Shown piece by piece: positions 49,895 through 58,896 of a DNA stretch of 64,000 nucleotides. Below the pieces are notes generated by a model. The model searched no databases. It worked only from the letters and a program-made list of their open reading frames with translations, and had not been told where the DNA came from. Position 1 is the stretch's first letter. Each line of letters begins with the position of its first letter. Source of the DNA: Halorubrum persicum (GTDB lineage: Archaea; Halobacteriota; Halobacteria; Halobacteriales; Haloferacaceae). The stretch spans positions 1-64,000 of the forward strand of contig NZ_NHOA01000029.1 in NCBI RefSeq assembly GCF_002727125.1, given 5' to 3'. Both the position numbers and the translations under genes were made by a program.

Positions 49895-51751
49895 TCAGTC
49901 GTCGCCCGGTTCGGCGGCCGGGCGGTCCCCGCCACGGACGCTCGTGATGTTACCGTAGCCGATGCGCACGAGCGACAGCGCGAGGTAGACGAGGACGACC
50001 GCGAGCAGGATGCGGACGACCATCGAGATCTGATTGCCGATTCCGGTGACGCCGCCCTGGATCAGGTTGACGAACAGCCACTGGTAGCCCGCCAAGAACG
50101 CCAGGGCGATCACGGTGATAACCACCATGATCGCCATCGGGACGCCCGTGCTGACGAGCTGTTTCTTCTCGTCCCAGTTGGCGAGCCAGACCGTCCCGGT
50201 GAGCAGCGCGAGCGCGGCGAGCAGCTGGTTCGCGCTTCCGAACAGCGCCCACAGCGTCGCCCACTCGCCGGAGATGACCAGCGCGTACGCGATCGCGCCC
50301 TGGAGGATCGGGTTCACGTAGCGGCCGCTGAAGAACGAGCCGAGGCCGGCCCCCGATCCGGTCCCGGTCGGGGTCGCCTTCGTGCCGACGATCTCCTCCA
50401 TCATGTACCGACCGAGCCGCGCGGCCGTGTCAGTGGAGGTGAGCAGGAAGCTCACGAGCACGAGCGCCATGAACGGGGCGCCGAACGAGGCGGGGATGCC
50501 CAGGCTGGTGAGCATGATCCCGCCGCCGGTCGCGAAGTTCGGCAGCGCGCCGCCGATCCCGCCGGCCGCGGCGTCGGAGGCGAAGCCGGCGATGGCGAGC
50601 GCGGACAGCGCCGTCGCGGCGAGCAGCCCCTCACCGAGCATCCCGCCGTAGCCGATGAGGCGGGCGTCGCTCTCCTTGTTGAGCTGCTTCGCCGTCGTCC
50701 CCGAGGAGACCAGCGAGTGGAACCCGCTGATCGTCCCGCAGGCGATGGTGACGAACAGCATGGGGAAGAGCGGGTACGGCGCCCGGCTATCGACCCCCAT
50801 GAACCCCGAGAACGGACTGATACTGCTGTCGATGACGAGCGGCTCCGCGGACGTCCCGAAGATCGTCCCGACGACGATCGCCACCAGCGCGCCGCCGACC
50901 CCCGCGTACAGCAGGAACGACGAGAGGTAGTCGCGCGGCTGGAGCAGCGTCCAGACCGGGAGCGCGCTGGCGATTATCGCGTACACGATGATGACGGGGA
51001 CCCACGCGGCGGTGTTCCCGCCGAGCGCGGCCGCGCCGGGCACCCACGAGCCCGTGCTCCCCTCGAAGAGGACGAACGTTCCCGCGGCGTGCGACGCGTC
51101 GCCCGCCAGCTCGAAGAACGCGAACGGGTACTGGATACCGACCCAGACGCCCGCGAACACGGCGGCGACGAACACGACGGTGCCGGGAATGAACGGCCCG
51201 TCAAGCTGGTAGAGGTACACCCCGAACACCACCGCGAGCGCGATGTACACGAAGCTCGCCGTCGCGGCCGACGGGAACGCGTTCAACACGATCCCGACGA
51301 CCAGCGCGAACACCGCGACGACGAGGATGATCGTGAGGAACGCGAACCACAGCAGGAGGTTCTTCCCGCGCTCCCCGACGTACTGACCGACGATGTAGCC
51401 GATCGACCGCCCCTCGTGACGGATCGACCCAGACAGCGAGATGAAGTCGTGGACTGCGCCCATCAGGGGGTTCCCGATGGCCACCCACAGCAGCGCCGGG
51501 ACCCATCCCCAGATGGCCCCGGCCGTGATCGGGCCGACGATCGGCGCGCCGCCCGCGATGCTCGAGAAGTGATGCCCCAGTAGTACCGGTTTCTTCGACG
51601 GTACGTACTCCTGTCCGTCTTCGTACTTGTGTGCCGGCGTCTCCCGCTCGTCATCGAGGTCGACGAACTGTGAGAGATACCGCGAGTACCCCATGTACCC
51701 CACGGAGAACGTGCCGAGCACGGCGACGACGATCCAAATTACACTTGTCAT
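49895..51751 (-). CDS. cstA: Carbon starvation protein CstA, peptide/pyruvate transporter family
   Basis: This 618-residue membrane protein has about sixteen to eighteen helices. The CstA family opening is clear: GHHFSSIAGGAPIVGPI and WGWVPALLWVAIGNPLMGAVHD, and later SSGTTAKQLNKESDA and STDTAARLGRYMMEEI. Family members import pyruvate or peptides with protons or sodium. The C-terminus is short and acidic. GTTTAAGT (complement 51789-51796) about 40 nt upstream suggests a short leader instead of leaderless transcription. Confidence 0.9.
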   Translation of the reverse strand: MTSVIWIVVAVLGTFSVGYMGYSRYLSQFVDLDDERETPAHKYEDGQEYVPSKKPVLLGHHFSSIAGGAPIVGPITAGAIWGWVPALLWVAIGNPLMGAVHDFISLSGSIRHEGRSIGYIVGQYVGERGKNLLLWFAFLTIILVVAVFALVVGIVLNAFPSAATASFVYIALAVVFGVYLYQLDGPFIPGTVVFVAAVFAGVWVGIQYPFAFFELAGDASHAAGTFVLFEGSTGSWVPGAAALGGNTAAWVPVIIVYAIIASALPVWTLLQPRDYLSSFLLYAGVGGALVAIVVGTIFGTSAEPLVIDSSISPFSGFMGVDSRAPYPLFPMLFVTIACGTISGFHSLVSSGTTAKQLNKESDARLIGYGGMLGEGLLAATALSALAIAGFASDAAAGGIGGALPNFATGGGIMLTSLGIPASFGAPFMALVLVSFLLTSTDTAARLGRYMMEEIVGTKATPTGTGSGAGLGSFFSGRYVNPILQGAIAYALVISGEWATLWALFGSANQLLAALALLTGTVWLANWDEKKQLVSTGVPMAIMVVITVIALAFLAGYQWLFVNLIQGGVTGIGNQISMVVRILLAVVLVYLALSLVRIGYGNITSVRGGDRPAAEPGDD

Positions 51752-51991
51752 AGGTTCCCTGCCTCGTGGTATCGATTCACGATCGACTACTTAAACATTA
51801 TCTTCAATAGTGATACAACGGGGAAACTCCTCGCAGAGAAGCGATTTCGATCGGCCGATGTCGGTTTTTTGTGTGCTTCAGCGAGTAAAATACACTACGT
51901 CCGGGTTCGGTCCCTATCGCGCGCGGTCACGAGGTTCGGTGGTCCCAGTACAGCTATCGGCGATCCCGCGGCGGCCGCGGCTCGGCCCGCT

Positions 51992-52993
51992 TCACCGATC
52001 GGCGCGCACGGAGGGATCGTCGGCGGAGTCGCCGTCGCCGTCCGTCTCGATGTCGAGCGCGGCCGCGACCTCCGAGAGCACGTCGCCGCGGACCTCGGTG
52101 GTCCGCGACTCGATCTCGGCGACGAGCGGGGGGTCGAACCGCTCGCGGACCTGTCGCAGGCGGTCCCGCTCGGTCGCCACTTTCTCGCGGAGATAGCGCG
52201 CTCCCCGGCCGGTCTCGTCCTCGTCGGGTTCGGGAGTGAGCTTGTTCGCGACGAGCCCGCGAACGCGCAGGTCGCGCTCGTCGAACCCCTCGATCGCCCG
52301 TTCCGTCTCGTTGACCGAGAGCTGGTCGGGGTTCAACACGAGGAAGAAGGCGGCGTCGTTCCGCATCGCGTCGCCCGCGAACTCGAAGAACTCCTTGCGG
52401 CGCTGGAGCCGCTCGATGACGGGGTCGCCGTCCATCAGCCGTCGCGGTTCCATGTCGCCGATCGCGGCCTTCTCGAACAGGTCGATCGACTGCTTGCGCT
52501 TGTACAGCAGGCGGTCGATCCAGTCGCCGAGGAACTCCGGGAGCCCGAGCAGCCGCAGCGTCGAGCCGGTCGGGGCGGTGTCGAAGACGACTCGCTCGTA
52601 CGCCTCGCCTTCCTCGCGCATCACGCTCACGAACGCGTCGAACAGCGCCGCCTCGTAGGCTCCGGGAGTCCCGTGTGACAGCTCCAGCTGGCGGTTGATC
52701 TCCGAGACCATCGCCGCCGACACCTGCTCGGAGAGCGACTCGCGGATCTCCTGGAGGTGCCGCTGCATCTCGTCTTCGGGGTCGATCTCCATCGCGTCGA
52801 GACCGGGGACCCCGTCGACCGGCTCGGGGTCGTCGCCGAACTGCTGGTCGAACACGTCCGACACCGAGTGAGCAGGGTCCGTCGAGACGACCAGCGTCCG
52901 CACCCCGTCGGTCGCGCAGCGGGACGCGTACGCGCAGGAGACGGTGGTCTTGCCCACCCCGCCCTTGCCGCCGAAGAAGACGAACTGCTCCAT
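51992..52993 (-). CDS. ArsA/Get3-type ATPase
   Basis: The 333-residue soluble ATPase has the deviant P-loop GGKGGVGKTT (8-17), a switch region around STDPAHSVSDVF, and FDTAPTGSTLRLL (switch II). It has one ATPase domain, as in Get3 (guided insertion of tail-anchored proteins), while bacterial ArsA usually carries two. No arsenic genes are nearby and the typical arsenic-binding cysteines are absent, so a Get3-like role is more likely. Its ATG overlaps the stop of the 98-residue gene by 1 nt. Confidence 0.82.
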   Translation of the reverse strand: MEQFVFFGGKGGVGKTTVSCAYASRCATDGVRTLVVSTDPAHSVSDVFDQQFGDDPEPVDGVPGLDAMEIDPEDEMQRHLQEIRESLSEQVSAAMVSEINRQLELSHGTPGAYEAALFDAFVSVMREEGEAYERVVFDTAPTGSTLRLLGLPEFLGDWIDRLLYKRKQSIDLFEKAAIGDMEPRRLMDGDPVIERLQRRKEFFEFAGDAMRNDAAFFLVLNPDQLSVNETERAIEGFDERDLRVRGLVANKLTPEPDEDETGRGARYLREKVATERDRLRQVRERFDPPLVAEIESRTTEVRGDVLSEVAAALDIETDGDGDSADDPSVRADR

Positions 52994-53289
52994 CAGAAGT
53001 GGTACTGCTGCCCCTTCCGCTCTATCAGGCTCTCGCGGTCCCACAGCCGCCGCTCCCACGCCTCGAACTCGTCTTCGAGGTAGGGGAGCAGCTCCGCGGT
53101 GTAGTACGAGACCGGCGAGGGGATCCCGAACGCGTCGGGGAAGCACGCGAGCATGAACTCGTCTTCCGTATCCTCGGCCTCCTTCTCGATCTTCTCGTAC
53201 GCCGGGTGCGTGATCATCCCGTGGTACAGCCCGGCGAGCCACTCCTCGAGAGTGGCCCGAAAGGTGGCGATCCGGTCGGCAACTGTCAT
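52993..53289 (-). CDS. Small helical partner protein of the ArsA/Get3-type ATPase
   Basis: The protein has 98 residues, helical and acidic, with aromatic residues (WLAGLYHGMITHPAYEKI and YYTAELLPYLEDEF). No metal site or membrane helix is seen. It overlaps the ATPase gene by 1 nt (TGATG), so it probably acts with it. CTTTTACC (complement 53309-53316) is the TATA box. The family has no name I can give. Confidence 0.65.
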   Translation of the reverse strand: MTVADRIATFRATLEEWLAGLYHGMITHPAYEKIEKEAEDTEDEFMLACFPDAFGIPSPVSYYTAELLPYLEDEFEAWERRLWDRESLIERKGQQYHF

Positions 53290-53350
53290 GATTCATCGTG
53301 GTACGCGGGTGCGGTAAAAGCTGTCGCGGACCCGCGGACCGTCGCGCCGG

Positions 53351-53557
53351 TCAGGCCGAGTTGCCGTCGGCGGGGAGTTCGTTCTGCGGCTCGTCCGCCT
53401 CGTCGCTCTCGCCGAGTTCCGGCCGATCGCTGTCGTTGGGAGTGGGCGTGTGGACGCTGTTGCCGACCGCGCCCCAGACGAGGTACAGCATCGCGACGAC
53501 CATGAGAACGGTCACGACCGTCGCGGCAATTCCCACCATAGACACGTACTGGAACAT
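53351..53557 (-). CDS. Small single-helix membrane protein
   Basis: The protein has 68 residues: one membrane helix ([21 protein letters not shown], here about residues 8-28) and an acidic Pro/Asp/Glu-rich tail outside or in the cytoplasm. The ATG at 53557 is a fitting start; a longer frame upstream mirrors the CobW gene. It is divergent from the CobW gene. Confidence 0.6.
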   Translation of the reverse strand: MFQYVSMVGIAATVVTVLMVVAMLYLVWGAVGNSVHTPTPNDSDRPELGESDEADEPQNELPADGNSA

Positions 53558-53674
53558 GGTGCGCGGTCCGCGGGCCCGACGTATCAACGTATCGGCTTTC
53601 GACGGATAGACGGGGTGGATCACCCTGAGAAGGGTCCCCGCCGAATTGAAGGGCGCCGCCGACCGACCGATCCC

Positions 53675-54943
53675 ATGGACGACCGGATCCCGGTGACCGT
53701 GCTCTCGGGGAGCCTCGGCGCCGGCAAGACGACCCTGTTGAACCACCTCCTGCGAAACGCCGGCGACCGCGACATCGCGGTGCTCGTCAACGACATGGGC
53801 GACGTGAACGTCGACGCCGAGCTGATCGCGGAGGAGTCCGAGGTCGACGTGGAGGGCGTCACGGAGCTGTCGAACGGCTGTATCTGCTGTGAGCTGCAAG
53901 ACGACCTCGAAAGCGCCGTGGTGCGGCTCGCGAAGGAGCGCTCCTTCGACGCGCTGATCGTCGAGTCCTCGGGGATCTCCGAGCCCGCGCCGGTCGCGCG
54001 GCTGTTCACGACGGAGTCGCGCGCGGCGGCCCGGTACCGCGTCGACGCGCTGGTGACCGTGATCGACACGCGGCAGTTCCTCGACGCCTTCGCGGGCGAG
54101 GGAACCCCCGAGCGCCGCGTCGATCCCGACGCGGAGACCGGAGACGGGAGCACGGGCGACGACGATCGGCCCCTCTCGGACCTGCTCGTCGAGCAGATCG
54201 AGGTGTCGAACCTCGTGGTGTGTAACAAGGCCGACCTCTGTAGCGACGCGGAGGTCGACGAGGCGGTCGAGCTCGTGGGCGCGCTCCAGCCCGACGCGGA
54301 GACGATCGTCACGGAGTTCGCCGCGGTCGATCCGGAGCGTCTCCTCGGCGTCGGCCTGTTCGAGGAGCGCGAGATCGGCGATCTGCCGGGGTGGAAGCGA
54401 GCGCTGGCCGAGGGGGGCGAAGCGCACGGCGACGATCACGACGGCCGCGAGCACGCCCATCGCCACCCCGACGAGGTGTACGGCGTCACCTCCTTCACCT
54501 ACCGCCGCCGCCGACCGTTCCACCCGGGGCGGCTCGCCGACCTCCTCCGCGATCTCCCGGAGGACGTGGTCCGCTCGAAGGGAACGCTGTGGGTCGCGGG
54601 AACCGACCAGCGCCAACAGGTCGGACAGGCCGGACGGTCGGTCCGAGTCGAGGCGCTCGGCCCGTGGATCGCGAGTCTCCCGGCGGTCGAACGCGACATG
54701 CTCCGCTCGAACCGTCCGAACCTCGACTGGGACGACGAGCACGGGGACCGGCGGACCGAGTTCGTCGTCATCGGCACCGGTATCGACGAGGCGGCGCTCC
54801 GCGAGCGCTTGGACGACGCGCTCGTCACCGACGAGGAGTGGGCGGCCGTCGCGGAAGACGACGGCAAGACGGGCGAGAGCCTCCCCTTCCCGACCGAGCA
54901 GGGCGCGGAGGTGGCGCTCCGAGAGCCCCGAGGAGACGGGTGA
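53675..54943 (+). CDS. CobW/COG0523-family GTPase (metal chaperone)
   Basis: This 422-residue GTP-dependent metallochaperone has a P-loop GSLGAGKTT (12-20), the metal-binding CxCC motif GCICCEL (C69, C71, C72), and NKADL for guanine recognition. A His/Asp-rich stretch ([14 protein letters not shown]) lies between the GTPase and the CobW C-terminal domain and should bind zinc, cobalt or nickel. The C-terminal domain starts [20 protein letters not shown]. The metal and target protein are not known. Confidence 0.88.
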   Translation: MDDRIPVTVLSGSLGAGKTTLLNHLLRNAGDRDIAVLVNDMGDVNVDAELIAEESEVDVEGVTELSNGCICCELQDDLESAVVRLAKERSFDALIVESSGISEPAPVARLFTTESRAAARYRVDALVTVIDTRQFLDAFAGEGTPERRVDPDAETGDGSTGDDDRPLSDLLVEQIEVSNLVVCNKADLCSDAEVDEAVELVGALQPDAETIVTEFAAVDPERLLGVGLFEEREIGDLPGWKRALAEGGEAHGDDHDGREHAHRHPDEVYGVTSFTYRRRRPFHPGRLADLLRDLPEDVVRSKGTLWVAGTDQRQQVGQAGRSVRVEALGPWIASLPAVERDMLRSNRPNLDWDDEHGDRRTEFVVIGTGIDEAALRERLDDALVTDEEWAAVAEDDGKTGESLPFPTEQGAEVALREPRGDG

Positions 54944-54967
54944 GCGGCCGGAGCGCGGACGCCGCCC

Positions 54968-55126
54968 TCAGCAGGCGCACCCCGTCCCGCTCGCGCGCTC
55001 GAACTGCATCGGCTCGCCGCAGTCGTCGCACCAGTACGAGCCCTCGGAGCCGTCGTCGCCGGCGCGTCCCGGGGCGCGCTGGGTCGACCCCTCCATCACG
55101 TCCGCCACCGTCTCGAAGATTCCCAT
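54968..55126 (-). CDS. Small zinc-ribbon protein
   Basis: From ATG 55126 the protein has 52 residues: MGIFETVADVMEGS, an acidic loop, then WCDDCGEPMQFERASGTGCAC, with four or five cysteines for a zinc ribbon. GAATAAGG (complement 55149-55156), about 27 nt upstream, supports this start; the longer frame from 55177 does not have a promoter in place. It converges on the CobW gene. Confidence 0.6.
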   Translation of the reverse strand: MGIFETVADVMEGSTQRAPGRAGDDGSEGSYWCDDCGEPMQFERASGTGCAC

Positions 55127-55355
55127 AACCGATCGTTCGAGTTCTGCCACCTTATTCTCCCGGTGCTGTGTGAACACGACTCACGGGCGCGGGCGTCGAG
55201 CGACGCCGGGCGTCGAGACCCGACCGAGAGCGGGATCACCGTTCCGTTCGTGGTCTTTCGACGCCGAGTCGCGTTCGGCTTCGTCCCACACCGAAGGGCG
55301 CGGTCTTCGCCTTGTTATTTATAATCAGAGCCCGGTGCATTTCGGGTAGGCCATA

Positions 55356-57065
55356 ATGCTGGGGATGCTCGGAGGCGGGATCGTCGTCGCCTCTCTCGGC
55401 GCCAGTTTCGGCGCGCTGTATCTGTTGCAGTATCTGTATCGCCGCCGAGACAGATCGGGCGCGAGCTGGTTCATGGGGAACATCGCGTCCGTCGCCGTGT
55501 TCTGTGCCTCCTACGGGGTCGGGTTGCTCGTCTTCGACCCGGTGCCCCGGATCGCGCTCGGGGCGATCTCGTTCGTCTGTCTCTGTTTCATGGGGCCATT
55601 CTTCCTCGCGTTCGGCCTCGACTACACCGGGCGCGGGGACCTCATCCACACGCCGCTTTTCGGGATCGTCGCCGCCGTCCCGCTCCTGACGATCCCCCTC
55701 ACGGCGACGAACCCTGCGCACCAGCTCGTGTGGAGCGGGTTCCGCCTCGATCCGGTGCTCGGGCTGGCGACGGCCGTGTACACGGTTCAACCGTGGGGCG
55801 TGTTCGCCGTGCTGTTCTCTATCGGAACGGCCGCCGTCGGCTCGCTGCTGTTGATCGGCGCGATACTGAGCTACGGACCGCTGTATCGACGCGAGGCCGT
55901 CGCAGTCATTCTGAGCACCGCCCCGCCGACGGTGGGAGGGTCCGTGTGGCTGTTCGGGCTCGGTCCGGTCCCACAGCTACACCTCACGGCGCCGCTCATG
56001 CTCGTTCACGTCGCGCTCGACGCGTACGCGTTCGTCGGGACGCACATGTTCGCGACGAACCCGGCGACGCAGCGGGTGGCCGAACAGACCGGACTGGACT
56101 CGCTTTCGGTTCCCACCTTCACCCTCGATACGAAAGGGCAGATCGTCCGCGTGAACGACCGCGCCAGGGAGGTGTTCCCGGACGCGCTGTCGAACGCCTT
56201 GCCGATGGGCCACGAGGCGGTGCTCGGCGTCAGCGTGGAGACGCTCCGCGACACCGGCGAGCTCGTGATCGGCACGGGGCGCCGGAGGACGTTCGGCGTG
56301 TCGTACACGCCGTTGACCGATCCGAGCGACAGTCCGGTCGGCAGTATGCTCGTGTTGTACGACGTGACCGAGGACCGGCAGCGCGAGCAGCAGCTGGCGG
56401 TGCTGAATCGCGTGCTCAGGCACAACCTCCGGAACGAGACGACGGTCATCAGCGGATACGCGCAGCTGCTCGGCGCTGACGACGAGGACTCCGAACGCGC
56501 GACGCAGGCGGGGAAGATCGAAGCCGCGAGCGACCGGTTACTCTCTATCGCCGAAAAGGTGCGCAACTTCGAGAAAGTGCAAAACCGGGAGCGGCAGCCG
56601 GCGGCGATCGATGTCGCCGCCGTGCTGGAAGAGGTCGCACAGAGCTGTGCCGCGTCGCACGGCGAGGTGAATATCGAGCGGACGGTCACGCCGTCGGGGT
56701 GCCAGCTTCGCACGGACCGAGTGTTGCTCACGGTGCTCCTCGACAACCTCATCGAGAACGCGATCGTTCACGCGGAGACGGCCGATCAGACGGTGGAGGT
56801 CAGCGTCTTCGAGGCGACGGACGCCGACGGCGACGTGGTCTTCGAGATCCGCGACACCAATGAACGGATTCCGGACCTCGAGATCGACACGCTCCGGGCG
56901 GGGGACGAAACGCCGCTACAGCACGGCCAGGGGATCGGGTTGTGGATCGCGTACTGGTGCGTCCAGAAGCTCCGCGGGCGCATCGAGTTCGAATACGACG
57001 ACGGCAACGCGCTCTCGGTGACGCTCCCGGACCTGAGCGGGGAGGTCAGAGCAGCGGAAGAGTGA
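55356..57065 (+). CDS. 7TM sensor histidine kinase with PAS domain
   Basis: The 569-residue kinase starts with a seven-helix membrane domain of the histidine kinase N-terminal 7TM type (about 1-225). A PAS domain (about 240-345) follows, then a kinase core with H356 in LRHNLRN. The N-box is DNLIENAIVHA and the G2 box GQGIGLWIAYW. At the first ATP-lid motif DTNERIP takes the place of DxGxGIP, as in the kinase at 19942. It probably senses a membrane or external signal. TTATTTATAA (55316-55325) is the promoter. Its last 20 bases overlap a gene on the other strand. Confidence 0.85.
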   Translation: MLGMLGGGIVVASLGASFGALYLLQYLYRRRDRSGASWFMGNIASVAVFCASYGVGLLVFDPVPRIALGAISFVCLCFMGPFFLAFGLDYTGRGDLIHTPLFGIVAAVPLLTIPLTATNPAHQLVWSGFRLDPVLGLATAVYTVQPWGVFAVLFSIGTAAVGSLLLIGAILSYGPLYRREAVAVILSTAPPTVGGSVWLFGLGPVPQLHLTAPLMLVHVALDAYAFVGTHMFATNPATQRVAEQTGLDSLSVPTFTLDTKGQIVRVNDRAREVFPDALSNALPMGHEAVLGVSVETLRDTGELVIGTGRRRTFGVSYTPLTDPSDSPVGSMLVLYDVTEDRQREQQLAVLNRVLRHNLRNETTVISGYAQLLGADDEDSERATQAGKIEAASDRLLSIAEKVRNFEKVQNRERQPAAIDVAAVLEEVAQSCAASHGEVNIERTVTPSGCQLRTDRVLLTVLLDNLIENAIVHAETADQTVEVSVFEATDADGDVVFEIRDTNERIPDLEIDTLRAGDETPLQHGQGIGLWIAYWCVQKLRGRIEFEYDDGNALSVTLPDLSGEVRAAEE

Positions 57066-57372
57066 GCGCGACGAGCAGCACGCCGACCGCCGCCGCGGCG
57101 TAGAAGAGCCGCTCGATCCGCGGCGCGGGGGGAAGCGGGCCGGCGTCGAGCGCCGGAGCGCGGCGGACGAGCTGGTGATAGGCGATCGCGGCCGCGACCG
57201 CGAACGCCAGCGTCGACAGCGCCAGCGACGCCGGAAGGGTGAAGCCGTACGAGAGGCCGTAGATCGGACCGAACGAGAGCGCGAACGTGAACGCGATCCC
57301 GGCGGTGACGAGGAAGGGGACCGGATCGACCCGGTCACCGTGTCGGTTGTGAACAGGGATCTCGGTGCGCAT
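57046..57372 (-). CDS. Small membrane protein, three helices
   Basis: The protein has 108 residues, a short polar head, then three predicted helices (about 18-40, 46-66 and 88-107). No family motif is seen. The end overlaps the kinase gene by 20 nt tail to tail. It is divergent from the next small membrane-protein gene and their promoters share one AT-rich core. Confidence 0.65.
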   Translation of the reverse strand: MRTEIPVHNRHGDRVDPVPFLVTAGIAFTFALSFGPIYGLSYGFTLPASLALSTLAFAVAAAIAYHQLVRRAPALDAGPLPPAPRIERLFYAAAAVGVLLVALTLPLL

Positions 57373-57394
57373 GGGGGCCGTACGGACCGGACGG

Positions 57395-57408
57395 ACAAAG
57401 AGCTAAGT
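57395..57408. promoter_or_regulatory. Shared bidirectional promoter core
   Basis: The starts at 57372 (minus) and 57432 (plus) are 59 bp apart. The only AT-rich stretch between them, ACAAAGAGCTAAGT, is about 27 nt from both starts and so may carry both TATA boxes on opposite strands. Confidence 0.4.
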
Positions 57409-57431
57409 GCCGGTCTCCCACGAGGTTCCCT

Positions 57432-57647
57432 ATGAGCGAGGAGCCGAAGGGGATCCGCGAGGGCGTAGAGGAGTCGAAGGGCGACCCGCGGGTGGTGTTG
57501 ATCCTGAACGCGGCCCTCTCGGGGCTGTTCGCGTGGACCGCGTTCTGGGCGCTACAGCTGCTCGACATCGCCGAGGTCACGGTGACGAACGTCGGGACCC
57601 TCGCGCTGGTCGTCTTCGCGCTGACGTACGTCACCGTGTTGCGGTGA
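57432..57647 (+). CDS. Small membrane protein, two helices
   Basis: The protein has 71 residues with two predicted helices (about 21-43 and 49-69) after a charged head. No family name is offered. Short proteins of this shape are common in haloarchaea. It is followed 138 bp on by upp. Confidence 0.6.
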   Translation: MSEEPKGIREGVEESKGDPRVVLILNAALSGLFAWTAFWALQLLDIAEVTVTNVGTLALVVFALTYVTVLR

Positions 57648-57753
57648 CCGACGCGGTGGGGGTAGCGGCGGCCGCAGCGGCGGATGGGCGCGGTGGGTGT
57701 GCGGACCGGATCGACCTCTCGGGGCGAGCCGACGAACCGGCGAGTTTCGCCAT

Positions 57754-57760
57754 CTTTTAA
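57754..57760 (+). promoter_or_regulatory. TATA box of upp
   Basis: CTTTTAA lies 26-32 nt before ATG 57786 and excludes the longer frame starting at 57684. Confidence 0.5.
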
Positions 57761-57785
57761 CCCGAACGCGGCGCTTCTCCCGACA

Positions 57786-58463
57786 ATGACGATCGAAGAC
57801 CGTGACGACGCGCACCTCATCACGCACGCGCTGGCGAAGGACACTCTCTCGCGGCTCCGCGACGTCGAGACCGAGCAGGTCGCCTTCCGGAAGGGGCTCG
57901 TGAAGCTCGGCCGGATCTGCGGGTACGAGATCATCGACGGCGCGATGGAGACGGAGTACGTCCCGGTGGAGACCCCGTTAGAGGAGACGACCGGCGAGCG
58001 CGTGAAAGGGCTCGACGACGTCGTCATCATCAACGTCCTCCGAGCCGCGACCCCGTTCGTCGAGGGGCTTCTCAAGGCGTTCCCGCGCGCGAAACAGGGC
58101 ATCATCTCGGCGGGGCGCGACGAGGAGGCCGGCATGACCGACGACGGCGAGTTCCCGATTACCATCGACTACGTGAAACTGCCCGAGATCCGGCCCGAGG
58201 ACACCGTGATCGTCGCGGACCCGATGCTCGCCACCGGCTCGACGATGTGCGCCGTCCTCGACCACGTCCTCACCGAGGCCGGCGACTTCGAGGACCTGTT
58301 CGTCCTCTCGGCGGTCTCGGCGCCCGACGGGCTCGTTCGCGTGAGCGAGTCGGTGCCCGAGGCCGACCTGTTGACGGTCTCCATCGACGACCGCCTCGAC
58401 GACGACGGGTTCATCCTCCCCGGGCTCGGCGACGCCGGCGACCGCGCGTTCCGGACGGTCTGA
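57786..58463 (+). CDS. upp: Uracil phosphoribosyltransferase
   Basis: This 225-residue salvage enzyme makes UMP from uracil and PRPP. The PRPP loop is in [12 protein letters not shown], and [20 protein letters not shown] and the C-terminal [16 protein letters not shown] (uracil-binding) are typical. It is leaderless and alone. Confidence 0.93.
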   Translation: MTIEDRDDAHLITHALAKDTLSRLRDVETEQVAFRKGLVKLGRICGYEIIDGAMETEYVPVETPLEETTGERVKGLDDVVIINVLRAATPFVEGLLKAFPRAKQGIISAGRDEEAGMTDDGEFPITIDYVKLPEIRPEDTVIVADPMLATGSTMCAVLDHVLTEAGDFEDLFVLSAVSAPDGLVRVSESVPEADLLTVSIDDRLDDDGFILPGLGDAGDRAFRTV

Positions 58464-58553
58464 GGCGACGACCGGGGCGGCCGGCCGTCGTGACACTCGT
58501 CGCGACCGCCGCCGTGACCGGCCACCGCGGTGATCGCTGCGAACGCCGACGTA

Positions 58554-58560
58554 CTTTTAA
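58554..58560 (+). promoter_or_regulatory. TATA box of the small zinc-finger gene
   Basis: CTTTTAA lies 25-31 nt before ATG 58585. Confidence 0.5.
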
Positions 58561-58584
58561 GAGTCGCCCGCGCGACCGATCCGT

Positions 58585-58803
58585 ATGAGCGACGCGCCGA
58601 CGACCGAGCCCTGCGACGGCTGCGGCGACCCCACCACGGACGCGCTCGCGCGCGTCGTCCGGCTGAGCGTCGACCGGGCGAACATCGACACCCAGCGGCT
58701 CTGCCCCGACTGCTTCGCCGAGTGGATCCAGCGCTATCAGGACCGACTCGGCTCGGGCCCCAGCGACGGCGACAGCGACAGCTCCGAGATCATCGTCGAC
58801 TGA
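58585..58803 (+). CDS. Small zinc-finger protein
   Basis: The protein has 72 residues with CDGC and CPDC pairs (four-cysteine zinc site), an amphipathic helix (FAEWIQRYQDRL) and an acidic tail ending SSEIIVD. It resembles the haloarchaeal zinc-finger mini-proteins, some of which affect swarming or stress in model species. The function here is unknown. Confidence 0.7.
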   Translation: MSDAPTTEPCDGCGDPTTDALARVVRLSVDRANIDTQRLCPDCFAEWIQRYQDRLGSGPSDGDSDSSEIIVD

Positions 58804-58863
58804 CGGGGCCGGCGGCGACGCCCAGACCCGGTGTTCGGACGGCAACGTCCGTCCCGACCGCCC

Positions 58864-58873
58864 GTCTTAAGCC
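58864..58873 (+). promoter_or_regulatory. TATA-like box of thrC
   Basis: GTCTTAAGCC lies 24-33 nt before ATG 58897 and supports this start over the longer frame from 58831. Confidence 0.45.
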
Positions 58874-58896
58874 CCGGCGGCACGCACGCCGACGTA

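Noticed and set aside
51860-51872. T-rich run after the ArsA/Get3-type gene as a terminator
   Set aside because: The T-run is on the plus strand, while the genes around it are transcribed on the minus strand, so it does not fit.
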